Assembly (NCBI GenBank): GCA_003427395.1
Contig: BFEA01000382.1
Span: forward strand, 93,749-130,329
Direction of reading: 5' to 3'
Length of the DNA: 36,581 bases
From: Chara braunii
Lineage: Eukaryota; Streptophyta; Charophyceae; Charales; Characeae
Position numbers and translations under genes: made by a program. This document shows, piece by piece, positions 1 to 8,870 of the stretch. The notes under the pieces were generated by a model. The model saw only the letters and a list, made by a program, of their open reading frames with translations. It made no database searches and was not told the DNA's origin. Each line of letters begins with the position of its first letter. The first letter of the stretch is position 1.

Positions 1-366
1 CTACTATCCTAGCCTAGACCTAGACCAGACTGACTGGACCGACCGGTACCGTTTCAGTTTCGGCCTCTAGGCCTCTCCATACCCGGCTATAGGCTATAGG
101 ACCGTCTATCGGTATACGCCCTTCGGGCTTGTCCGTCCTAGGGATAGTCCGGGTCTGCTATACGCAGTGGGGGTAGCTGTAGGAAATTCGAAATAGTGCT
201 GGGCCTATATTTCCCATATTTGCAGATATGTCCCTCACGATTTTGCCTTACAGGTAGGTCTCTCGGTTAGCCCTCAGCCAAACAAAATTACCACTCTAAC
301 CTACTGCTGTTACTGTACGGCCTCGCAGTCAGTCTCGGCAGTCAAAATCAGCAAGTCATTGCAGGC
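1..366 (-). repeat. 3' LTR of element A (partial, truncated by window start)
   Basis: This matches 7770-8135 at 357 of 366 positions without gaps. On the minus strand its start is near TGCAATGACTTGC (complement of 363 leftward), which fits a TG-starting LTR. Both copies share a further GCC (364-366), so the exact boundary lies within 363-366. Only the first 366 bases of the minus-strand LTR are visible; the rest lies left of the window. Confidence 0.9.
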
Positions 367-369
367 TTA

Positions 370-376
370 CCCCCCC
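370..376 (-). other. Polypurine tract candidate of element A
   Basis: A run of seven C on the plus strand reads as GGGGGGG on the element strand, immediately inside the 3' LTR boundary and 20 bp after the chromodomain ORF stop. This is where a plus-strand DNA primer tract is expected. Six bases separate it from the proposed LTR start, which is a little loose. Confidence 0.6.
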
Positions 377-396
377 AGGGAGCGAGGACCTCCGAG

Positions 397-1242
397 CTAG
401 GGATGCAAACGAGGTGAGCGGCGGGGAAGGTTGCCCTTCTGAGCCGCTTCATACCGCAGAACAATCGACTTTGTTGTCTTGAGGAGTTCCCTTCTGTAGA
501 ACCATTTGTTCTCAGTAGGAGGTTGGAAGGCGAACCTCACAAGATACTGTCGATCGGGGCCAGTGCCCCACTCAGCCTCAATAGATTCCACGTCATATCC
601 CTTACCAGGGATCGGTGGACCAAATTGAGGGGGCCGGTCTGGGAATGCATCAGCTGGGGTGAACGGGAGCAGCTTAGATGCATGGAAGACCGGGTAGATC
701 TGCAAATGCAGCGGAACGTCGATGACATACGACGGGCCAAACGGATCAGCGCCCACTGTATCTAAGACCTGCCATGGACCCAGGTAACGAGGTAACAGCT
801 TGGGGGAGATATCCTCCTCCCTCGACAACTCAGAACTGGCTACCCAGACATAGTCACCAGTGCGGATGGGAGAAGGCCGCCTATGGCGATTAGCTTGTTC
901 AATCACCGCTTTTTGGGCTTTGAACAAGTTCGCACGTGCTCTTTCCACATCTATGCGATAGCGTCTGGTAAACTCTGCGGTGCTTGGTGTCAGGTCAGAC
1001 TTAGCCTTATCGATGATATCATCGAGAGGCTGTCGTGGTTCACGTCCCCAGTGCAACCGGTATGGACTGAACCCAGTCGAGGAGTGGACAGACATGTTAT
1101 AAACAAGTTGTGCTCGACCCAAGTGGAAATCCCAGTCCTGCTGATCCGGAGAGATGACAGGACGCAGCAATTGGAATAAGACTTGGTTCATCACTTCAGC
1201 CTGACCATTGGCTTCGGGATGATGATCAGAAGTCATGTCCAA
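397..1242 (-). pseudogene. Integrase C-terminal part with GPY/F-like module and chromodomain-like tail (element A)
   Basis: This 281-codon open frame continues the integrase after an in-frame TGA at 1243-1245. Near its start it has HPEANGQAEVMNQ, which holds the third catalytic residue (Glu at about residue 16) of the D,D-35-E triad. Residues 150-194 (PRYLGPWQV to VFHASKLLPF) form the GPY/F-type module of Ty3/gypsy integrases. Residues 214-256 (YDVESIEAEW, QYLVRFAF, ENKWFYRRELL) resemble a chromodomain, which in chromoviruses directs integration to modified chromatin. One usual aromatic-cage region reads KWFYRREL, so histone binding is uncertain. The ATG at 1240-1242 is probably internal, because homology runs across the upstream stop. 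The product is the last part of a polyprotein and ends 20 bp before the polypurine tract. Confidence 0.85.
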
Positions 1243-1650
1243 TCATGAGTGCAAGTAGTCCTTGCAGTAGGACTGCCACTCATTGCTGCAAAATCGGGGG
1301 TCTCTATCACTGACTATAGAAGTGGGTGGTCCATGGTGAGTCACCCACCACTCTGAGAAGGGTGCTCTCACAGCCGGGACCCTAGCTGGCAAGGGGATGA
1401 ACTCTGAGTATTTGCAAGACCTGTCCACGCAGACTATAACCTGACGCATGCCACGAGGGGTGGTCTTGCCTAAATCTGTGAAATCAATCGACACAGATTC
1501 AGCAGGGCCATCAGGTATGGCTAAGGGTTTGAGTAGTCCCAGAGGAGGTCTACGCTGGACTTTATTCCTCTGGCAAAGCTCACAGGTTTCCACATATCGC
1601 AGCATATCACTAAGCATCTCCTTCCAGAAGAAGCGCTGCGACAGGGCTGC
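1243..1650 (-). pseudogene. Integrase catalytic core (element A), bounded by frameshift and stop
   Basis: The frame encodes the second half of the zinc-binding module (CELCQRNK) and then the catalytic core with SIDFTDLG (first Asp) and IVSDRDPRF (second Asp). The third catalytic residue lies beyond the stop, in the next open segment. The terminal TGA at 1243-1245 falls between LHS and LDMTSD, in the middle of a conserved block, so it is a mutation rather than a natural end. A change from CGA would explain it. The upstream junction is a 1-base loss around 1648-1655: the reading frame of the zinc-finger segment stops making sense there and this frame takes over. An ATG at 1615-1617 exists but homology extends upstream of it. 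Confidence 0.85.
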
Positions 1651-1778
1651 ATAGGGGACTTTAAGAACCCAAAATGTCCACGTGCATCATGACACTTTGA
1701 CATCAGTAGTGTCCTGAGCCGCTGATCCTGGGGAATGCACAAGTGTTCCCCACCTTTGTTGTAGGTATACAGCAAGTC
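1648..1778 (-). pseudogene. RNase H-integrase linker and integrase HHCC N-terminus (element A)
   Basis: This segment lies in the same frame as the RNase H ORF but after an in-frame TGA at 1779-1781. It contains YNKGGEHLCIP, DQRLRTLLMSK and CHDARGHFGF, the His pair of the HHCC integrase zinc module; the Cys pair lies after the frameshift near 1650. The TGA is followed directly by coherent sequence (DLLYTYNKGG), so it is read as a nonsense mutation. No independent start codon is needed or likely. Confidence 0.75.
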
Positions 1779-2775
1779 TCAACTCAAGGCATAGTCGGGT
1801 TCAGAATTGGAATCCGCTTGCAGATTCCTGACGTCCAGAGGCAGAAGACGAGCAATGGTCTGACGGGTCTCCTCTCCAAAGGAGTGAATAGAGGAGATCA
1901 GTGCAAAAGAGTCGGGCCTACGAGAGAGGGCATGTGCCACCTTGTTGTAGCAGCCCTTCTTGTGCTTCAGTTCAAAGTCAAACATGTCGATGAACTGAAT
2001 GTAACATGCCAACTTATCATTTAACTCTCCCTGGGACTTCATCCACTGTAAGGTGGAGTGATCTGAGAAGATTTTGAAGTGTCTTCCCATAAGAAAGTGC
2101 CTCCAATGTTTCAGGGCACAAACAAGAACATACAACTCTTTCTCGTAGGTAGAGTTCTGAAGCTTTTGAGTCTTGATCTTCTTACTCATGAACTCTACTG
2201 GTCGTAGACCATTCCCATCATCTTGCTGAAGAACTGCCCCAATGCCATACTGACTGGCGTCAGTGGTCAGGATGAATGGCAAAGTGGGGTCAGGCAACTT
2301 CAGCACTGGTGCACGAGTCAAGGCCTTCTTGAGTCGTGTGAAGGCCAACTGACAGGGAAGGGACCAAAGAAAAGGAGTNTCTTTCTTTATTAGGTTGGTC
2401 AGGGGTGCAACCACTGCAGAAAAGTTCCTGACAAACTTTCTGTAGTATGACGCTAAGCTCATGAAGGACCTGACATCCCTCACTGTTTGTGGNTGTGGCC
2501 ACTCCTGAATAGCANCTATCTTGGCTGCTTCGGGAGCCAGGCCATCTCCAGAGATTACGTGACCCAGATAGATGACAGAGGGAACTCCAAAAGAGGACTT
2601 CTCTCTGTTAATCTTATACTGGCTGTCACGTAATGATTGAACGACTGGAGCCAAGTGCTCCGCATGTTCACTGGCAGTTCGGCTGAATACCAGGATGTCA
2701 TCCAGGTAGACAACCATGAACTTGTCCAGGTAAGACCTGAAGATGCGGTGCGTCTCAGTCTGGAAGGTACCTGGG
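1779..2775 (-). pseudogene. Reverse transcriptase C-terminal half and RNase H (element A)
   Basis: This segment begins at a frameshift inside the RT fingers-palm junction (GTFQ block) and carries the RT catalytic YLDDILVFS. It continues with the connection motif IYLGHVIS and ends with RNase H: LTTDASQYGIGAVL (first Asp), TYEKELYVLVCALKHWR (Glu), IFSDHSTLQWM (Asp) and the final NKVAHALSRR. In that last motif the usual Asp (NKVADALSRR) is His, codon at 1932-1934, which would be expected to weaken or abolish RNase H activity. N bases at 2379, 2493 and 2515 give three unknown residues. The frame ends at TGA 1779-1781. RT copies element RNA into DNA and RNase H degrades the template, both in cytoplasmic particles. 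Confidence 0.9.
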
Positions 2776-4066
2776 CATTGCAAAGTCCAAATGGCATGAC
2801 GAGGAACTCGTAAGTACCATACCTGGTCTTGAAGGTTGTCTTATAGATATCCTCCTCTGCCATCTCAATCTGGTGGTATCCAGATTTGGGGTCGACTTTG
2901 CTGAATATTGTGCAGCCCTGCACCATCTCCACAAGGTCATCGATCCTAGGAAGAGGCTCTGTACTTTTCCTAGTGATCTTATTGAGACCTCTGTAGTCAA
3001 TGCACATCCTGAATTCTCCATTCCCTTTCGGGACGAAGAGCACTGGTGCGCCAAATTCAGATGTGCTCGGTCGTATCCAGCCTTTGCTAGTTAGGGTCTC
3101 TAGCTGTCTTCTGAGCTCCTCAAGCTCAGCAGGGGACATCCTGTAGATGCGGCCCTTTGGAGGGACCGCTCCGGGTAGCAGCTCGATGTGATGCTTGGTT
3201 GGCCGGTTGGGTAATCCAAAGGGCTCCTGCATCAGATCAGCATACTGATCCACAACCTGTTGTATCTCAGGAGGACATGAAACAGGTGCAGCGTTTGTTT
3301 GCTTGACCAGAGCTAAAAACAGACGCTCATGGCCATACTGACGCGAGAGAGAATAAAACTCCCTCGCTCTCAAACAGTAGCAACTAGTTTTAGGGTGGTG
3401 TTCAACAACAATTCTGCAAGTCAGATACACCCCCTGTCCATTGGGGAGCTCAACCTTAGGGATCTGCCAGTCGATCCTAGGGTTGGCTGCCCTTAGCCAC
3501 TGCATCGAGAACACCAGATCAAAGGGTAAATCAAGGAATATGTAGAAGTTCAGACTGTGCCTGACTTCTCCAGCACTGTTGAAGGTAACAGGGATACCCC
3601 TGAGCTTCTCCCTGATAGTGAGAACAGTGGAGTCACCTAAAATGACCATCAGCGGTTGCTGCAGCTGCTGGACTTTCATGCCCAGGTGCAGTTTCCTGAC
3701 ATCACTGGGAGACATGATGTTCCGGGTGGCTCCACAATCCAACAGCCCCTTGATACTGATGTTGTTGATCAGGGACCGAAGTAGGATGAGATCAGACTTG
3801 CTTTTCTTTTGTTCCTTCAGATGAAGGAAGAAAGTAGCAAGTGATTGAAGCTCATCCTGCCCCGGGTCCTGATCCGGGTCAGGATCCTCATAGCAGAAGG
3901 ATGCTGCCCGTGCAGTCCCCAAACTCATAAACTTTGTCTCAACTGAAGCAGCTGCAGATGCAGCACTGGGGGGAATTGCAGTCCCCAGGGTCTGCTTCAG
4001 TTTTTTGACTGACCCGGGCGTGGTATGTAAGGGGAGAGTGGAGGGATTGAGTGGGTCAGCTGGCAT
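2773..4066 (-). pseudogene. Protease and reverse transcriptase N-terminal half (element A)
   Basis: The segment is in the same frame as gag, directly after gag's TGA (4067-4069), and starts with ATG. Residues 108-118 read [11 protein letters not shown], the retropepsin-like active site with Cys in place of the usual Ser or Thr after the catalytic Asp. RT follows from about residue 290: [47 protein letters not shown] and [10 protein letters not shown]. Coherent sequence stops at residue 431. A missing C in the C run at 2773-2775 (GGG on the plus strand) shifts the continuation into the next segment; the open frame itself runs meaninglessly to 2555. Because gag and this segment share a frame, the ancestor was probably one gag-pol reading frame, or used stop readthrough. 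Confidence 0.88.
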
Positions 4067-5506
4067 TCAGACGTCTCTTGGCAGGTTCAGGCGTTGGGCA
4101 GAGGTAGAAGGACGACGTCCCTTATCCTTCCCCTTGGAACTGGTTGAGGCTGTGGTGGGGGAAAATTCCTTCTGCTGCTGCAGAACTCCCAAAACAGTCG
4201 GAGTCAGGGTCGCTGCAACATCAGCATCAGCAGCTGGTGCAGTCCCGGCTGATGGTGTATCAGGCTGGGAATCTGAATCAGAGGCTGATCCAGACCCTGC
4301 ATGTGCAAAGGCCGCTTTTCCCTTTCTACCACCACGAGGGAAAACTCCTTTCCTCCTGTCAAAGGAGGGGGCCTGGACATGAAGTTTTGCCTCCATGTCC
4401 AGGGCTGCACGGTCAAAGGATCTCCAATCCTTATGCCCTGCGTTGTACAAAGCAACATAAAACTTCTCAGGCGCTGCCCTGCAGAAGTTGGTTAGTAAGT
4501 CATATGCAGACATCACCAACCCAGGGTTGGAAGTATGTTGCTCGAACTCTGCAAACAACGATTGCAGGGCACCGCTGTAACGCTGTTGTCCTAGGCGAGC
4601 AATCCTGTCAGCAGCTTTGCGGGCCCGCTCCTTGTCTGCAAGGCGTTCTTCCAGGGCCTGCAGCAGGTTGTCCACCCCCAATCCCAAAGCCCAGTCCTCC
4701 ATAGATTTCTGCAGACCGCTGGAGGTAGAGTTAGCCCACTTTTGAGCAGGCCCCTCCAGCAGTCCCAGAACCGTAGCCACTTTTGTCTGCTCTGGGCATA
4801 TGAAGCCCCTCAAGTAAGCCCTGGTCCCTGCAGCCCAGTCCCCAACATCAGTCTTGGGGTCATCCCCTCTGAACTTGTTGGGGGCAGGGATCTTGGCACC
4901 TCTCTGATAACCTGCAACAACAGCTGCAAAAGTGGGTTTGGTTGTGGCCTTTTGGGAAGAAGGTGGTGAGGGGGAAGAATGACGTGAACTGGGAGGAGAG
5001 GATGGAGAGGAAGGAGGAGGTTTGGGTTTGAGTCCAGGGGACTGGGGAACGATCAGCTTGGTTGCTATCAGCTGAGCAGTTAAGGACTGAATTGCATCCA
5101 GTATCCTTGATTGCTGAGCTGTCAGATCGTCAACCCGACGCTCTAAACGGTCCAAGCGATCATCCCGGTTAGTGAAATAAGAACTGGTGGCTTTGTGTTC
5201 CAGAATGGCCCACTCTGCCAGGTTCTTATTCACCTGGGAACAACGATCATCTGTCAGGACCTTGTTTAGCTGCTCCAACAGGTACTCCCTGCGAGAAGAA
5301 TCTGTTGCAGCCTCTAACTCAGCCGCCTCCTGTCTCTCAAGCTCTGCTAGCAGCGCCTGCTGCTGCTGCAACCTATCCTGCAGTTCCTTCTTTTTCTGTT
5401 GAGTAGCAGTCAGAGGTGCAGTAGGGGTGGAGGTCGAAGGCTGTTGACCTTCTATCTTCATCACTACTTCCACCTGTGGCTGTTGCCGAGCCTCCCCGTT
5501 CGCCAT
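4067..5506 (-). CDS. Gag polyprotein of element A (no zinc knuckle)
   Basis: This 479-residue open frame begins MANGEARQQPQ and is in the position of gag. The N-terminus has a Gln/Glu-rich coiled-coil (about residues 30-95), then a Pro/Ser-rich linker (about 155-190). A capsid-like region follows, opening with APNKFRGDDPKTDVGDW and continuing through helical sequence to about residue 375. A basic patch RRKGVFPRGGRKGK (about 383-396) may replace the nucleic-acid-binding function, because no CX2CX4HX4C zinc knuckle is present. The C-terminus is Ser/Asp/Ala-rich. The frame is closed by TGA immediately before an in-frame ATG that starts the protease region. This may be a nonsense mutation or a readthrough signal. 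Gag should form the cytoplasmic particle that packages element RNA. Confidence 0.8.
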   Translation of the reverse strand: MANGEARQQPQVEVVMKIEGQQPSTSTPTAPLTATQQKKKELQDRLQQQQALLAELERQEAAELEAATDSSRREYLLEQLNKVLTDDRCSQVNKNLAEWAILEHKATSSYFTNRDDRLDRLERRVDDLTAQQSRILDAIQSLTAQLIATKLIVPQSPGLKPKPPPSSPSSPPSSRHSSPSPPSSQKATTKPTFAAVVAGYQRGAKIPAPNKFRGDDPKTDVGDWAAGTRAYLRGFICPEQTKVATVLGLLEGPAQKWANSTSSGLQKSMEDWALGLGVDNLLQALEERLADKERARKAADRIARLGQQRYSGALQSLFAEFEQHTSNPGLVMSAYDLLTNFCRAAPEKFYVALYNAGHKDWRSFDRAALDMEAKLHVQAPSFDRRKGVFPRGGRKGKAAFAHAGSGSASDSDSQPDTPSAGTAPAADADVAATLTPTVLGVLQQQKEFSPTTASTSSKGKDKGRRPSTSAQRLNLPRDV

Positions 5507-6572
5507 TTTCCCTCTTCAGTAAACAAAATAACAGACAGACAACAAAGGGTATGCAGCGATATACAGATTCCTGCAGACACTCAGAAATCGCTGCTATCTC
5601 ATACATAGAAGTCAGGTGGGTGAATAGCCAACAAGCGAGTTGGGTTGGAACAGTCTCTCTGGGTCAGAGGTCAGATAGACAGTTAGTCCAGTAAAATCAA
5701 TCACACGATTTCCTTTTACTGACCCTGCACCACACTGGAGTTAGCATACACAACTTCAGTAGTTCCAGAGATACCCTAGATTTCTAGAGCCCACTAGAAA
5801 ACAAGAGTAGTCAGTGAGAATGAAAAAGACGTGGCAAGTACAGACAAGAATGATCAACCAAACAGGGCGATTCAGTCAGGAACCCTAAATCCTAGCCCTG
5901 ACTCCACTTTCGGCCCTGATGACTCTGGCAGCCATACCCTAGGGTATGGCGAAGTATAGTATTCACTATATCTAGTGAAATACTTGAAATCCAATTAAGC
6001 GCTTCTGCACTACTAACAATTTTTGAATTGCGATTGACCAACAACTGACAGAATTGAATTGTGACGGACAGAATTGAAGTTGTGACTGACCCTAGTTAGC
6101 ACAGGCTATAATTTGACTCAGCGCAAAACTACAATTCACAGTATCTCTACTATTCCAGTACATAATTCACAGTCTGAGCATCCAAAATCAAGCGCAATAC
6201 AGTCAGGCAGTCACAAAACAACTTTGGATGGAAAAGAGTCAACAGAGGGTAAGAAACGAGCAGAAGGAGGTGGGAGAGTGATGGCTATGGTCGTCCTGCA
6301 GTCTGCGATTTTCAATTCCAGTCACTGACAGACAGATAGACCATCAATACTAATTATTCTAACCCTATCTGAATCGTTATACAGGGATGTGCATGGAACG
6401 GACTCACTTCCAGAGTTTCCTGCAGAGCTCTGTGGCAAACTGAAACCCTCATCTCGCCAATTTCCAGAAATTCCTCCTCTGTCTTCCACTCACAGAATCT
6501 CTTCCGACTTGTTGATCTTCTTCAGGATCCTGATGCGCTATAACCCCGCTAGTCAGATACACCGGATCTGAC
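5507..6572 (-). other. 5' leader of element A
   Basis: No credible coding sequence lies between gag and the proposed primer site. The segment is the presumed untranslated leader, where packaging and dimerisation signals are expected. It holds a perfect 20-bp palindrome (5931-5950). Short plus-strand ORFs here have no recognisable features. Confidence 0.5.
5931..5950. repeat. Perfect 20-bp palindrome in element A leader
   Basis: GCCATACCCT is followed directly by AGGGTATGGC, a perfect self-complementary sequence with no loop. In RNA it could pair between two genomes or fold back. It sits about 425 bases upstream of gag on the element strand. Confidence 0.85.
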
Positions 6573-6616
6573 CCTGTGGCGCCCAGAGTGCCAACAAGAA
6601 ATTATCTCGCCACAGG
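6573..6616 (-). other. Candidate primer-binding site / inner LTR edge of element A
   Basis: On the plus strand TGGCGCCCAGAGTGCCA (6577-6593) is nearly self-complementary at its ends. It sits inside a 9-bp inverted repeat, CCTGTGGCG (6573-6581) with CGCCACAGG (6608-6616). On the element strand TTGGCA is followed by CTCTGGGCGCC, which could be an LTR end (CA) followed by a tRNA-complementary site. The tRNA cannot be identified by eye, and the matching inner LTR edge is outside the window. Confidence 0.3.
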
Positions 6617-7769
6617 ACCCCACAGCCGCTGATGCTATAATTAGCCTCAGATGAGGTTAATTCCACCTGCGATTGACACAGACTGTCAATCTCCCTCAGC
6701 GCTGCTCAGGGATGAAGCCGCTCAAAGGATTCTATCCTCAGGGGCAATTCGCCACTCTGAGGCAATTCCCAATACTGCCCTCAGGGTTGGCTATGGCGAA
6801 TTAGCCCTGTTCCCGCCACTTCCTTGCAAGCGCCCTGACAGGCTCAGTGCGCTTGTTCAGTACAACCACTAAACTCCTGAATTAACCGCTTGAAATCTTC
6901 TTCCTTGCTGTCTCAGTACTGGAGAAGATGAATCGCCATGAAGCTTCTCGCTAGTAGTTCGCCAGATGAAGAAGATGCCTCAGTTGCACTCAACCCTCAG
7001 TGCTCCAATTCCAATCCCGCTCCAATACCAACCATTATGAACTTGGTTGTCTGACGATTTTTATCGCCACTCACACACAGACAGTCTCATACACGCCCAT
7101 ACATGCATAAGAGAAGGGGGAGAGGAGACAGAGTCCAAAGTGTACACAGATCAGATCAGAGTAGACAGCGAAAGTTCAACCATGCACAGATGGGGAGAAG
7201 ACACCCTGGGTTTCTCACTCTCTGACAGACTCCCAACAACCAATCACAAGAAGAAACCTGCGAGGATAACAATCGGAATCACACTGATGATGAGCCAATT
7301 AAAACCTAATATCGTTACGGAGTTTGTTCCAGTATCTCGCCGCTTTCAGAACCCCACACTCCACTCTCTACCCTACACCCAGTTAGTAGCACAACACCGA
7401 AATGGCCTCCCAGAGGCCAGCGCCAACCACCCAGATGAAGAACAGATCCTGCGATGAAGTCCTCGGTGCCGGTGAACAACTCTGACGAAGAAACAGGTAG
7501 CTATGGCTGCCGCCACCCATGAATACTCAGTGGAGAGCCTCGATATAGCCCTGCCAGGCGCAGATACCCTCAGGGGTAGATGCGCTGAGGATGCCCCAGC
7601 TTTGGCAACCTTCTGAAGGCCAGCTATGGCTGCCGTCCACGGCGAGGGTCTCAGGATGCCGCCTGTAGACAATCGTCACCGCCAACTTGCTTGGCTTCTC
7701 CNAACGCTGCTTCGCGAGAATGAACAGCCAAAAGTCCCGGATCGATTTTCCNAAACTATTAATAGATCT
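6594..7769 (-). repeat. Putative remainder of 5' LTR of element A
   Basis: This non-coding stretch separates the leader from the part of the LTR whose duplicate is in the window. If the LTR ends near 6594 it would be about 1.5 kb long. The matching part of the 3' LTR lies left of the window, so assignment rests on position and on lack of coding sequence. N bases occur at 7702 and 7752. Confidence 0.45.
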
Positions 7770-8135
7770 CTACTATCCTAGCCTAGACCTAGACCAGACT
7801 GACTGGACCGACCGGTACCGTTTCAGTTTCGGCCTCTAGGCCTCTCCATACCCGGCTATAGGCTTTAGGACAGTCTATCGGTATAGGCCCTTCGGGCCTG
7901 TCCGTCCTAGGGATAGTCCGGGTCTGCTATACGCAGTGAGGGTAGCTGTAGGAAATTCGAAATAGTGCTGGGCCTATATTTCCCATATTTGCAGATATGT
8001 CCCTCACGATTTTGCCTCACAGGTAGGTCTCTCGGTTAGCCCTCAGCCAAACAAAATTACGACTCTAACCTACTGCTGTTACTGTACAGCCTCGCAGTCA
8101 GTCTCGGCAGTCAAAATCAGCAAGTCGTTGCAGGC
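7770..8135 (-). repeat. 5' LTR of element A (confirmed part)
   Basis: This is the direct repeat of 1-366, with five transitions and four transversions. The right edge of identity is GCAGGC at 8130-8135; sequence then diverges completely (aatatc here, ttaccc on the left). On the element strand this is the start of the 5' LTR, beginning near TGCAACGACTTGC. Confidence 0.92.
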
Positions 8136-8607
8136 AATATCAGAGTCTGCAATGATGTTCCCCTCCGAAAGGGAGGAGGTACTGGTTGCTTGGGAGGCCG
8201 AGCGGCCTGGAAGTCACCGCCCAGGAGGCAAGCAGGCCGCTATATCAAGAGGCCGAGGCAAGAGCTCGGCCTCATTCTTCAGTGTGCAAGTTTGGCGACA
8301 CGCTGCTGGAGCACTGGCTGGAGTAGCGCTGGGTACTGCAGCGCTGCTGGGAGGAAGAAGCCGGGAGCTTCCACCTTGGCTATGGTGGAGCTCTACCGGT
8401 AGGAGGAGGAGGGAGAAGGGGACCAAGGAGGAGAGTGGCGAGGTACGTACCTGGCTATGGCGGACACCATCTTCATCACCTTGGTAGGCGCTGCATCTGG
8501 AACGCCCCAGTTGGGGTAGTGCCGCATCAAGGAAGCTCGGCAGAGTCAGTCATGGTGGTTGAGTGGGCAGCGGCATAGCTGCATTGTTACATGCTGCGCC
8601 TGCAACA
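8136..8607. other. Flanking DNA right of element A, no gene seen
   Basis: This is the presumed insertion target of element A. A 119-codon plus-strand frame begins at 8128, inside the LTR, and has low-complexity Arg/Ser/Trp composition with no motif, so it is not called as a gene. Confidence 0.4.
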
Positions 8608-8870
8608 GGGCCATTTTCAGGCCCGTGTCGTTTTCAGCCTGAAAGCCTGAAAACGAGGGCCTACAGACCCTGTGTCGTTTTCAGCCTAAAAGCCTGAAAA
8701 CAAGGGCCTACAGGCCCTGTGTCATGTCAGCCTGAAAGCCTGAAACACAAGGGCCTACAGGCCCTGTGTCGGTTCAGGCTAAATCAGGGCCTTTCCGGCC
8801 CTGAGTATTTTCAGCCTGAAACTGAGGGCCATTTTCAGGCCCTCATCAGTTTCAACCTGCCCTGAAACTC
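8608..8870. repeat. Tandem array of hairpin-forming units (about 47 bp)
   Basis: Six degenerate units start with GGGCC at 8608, 8657, 8704, 8751, 8787 and 8826 (steps 49, 47, 47, 36, 39). Each carries an inverted repeat. In unit 1 TCGTTTTCAG (8628-8637) pairs with CTGAAAACGA (8647-8656) around a 9-base loop. Compensating changes across units are not obvious, but the fold is retained in at least the first three. Confidence 0.8.

Larger units (their letters stand above)
1..8135 (-). mobile_element. Ty3/gypsy LTR retrotransposon A (chromovirus-like), defective
   Basis: The element is bounded by direct repeats: 1-366 matches 7770-8135 with 9 substitutions and no indel. Between them the minus strand encodes gag, aspartic protease, reverse transcriptase, RNase H, integrase and a chromodomain-like tail. 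RT-RNase H before integrase is the Ty3/gypsy order. The left LTR is cut by the window edge, so target-site duplications cannot be checked. Pol carries three in-frame TGA codons (4067-4069, 1779-1781, 1243-1245) and two single-base frameshifts (about 2773-2775 and 1648-1655). LTR divergence of about 2.5 percent implies a fairly young insertion. N bases at 2379, 2493, 2515, 7702 and 7752 hint at assembly uncertainty, so some breaks may be technical. Confidence 0.92.
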
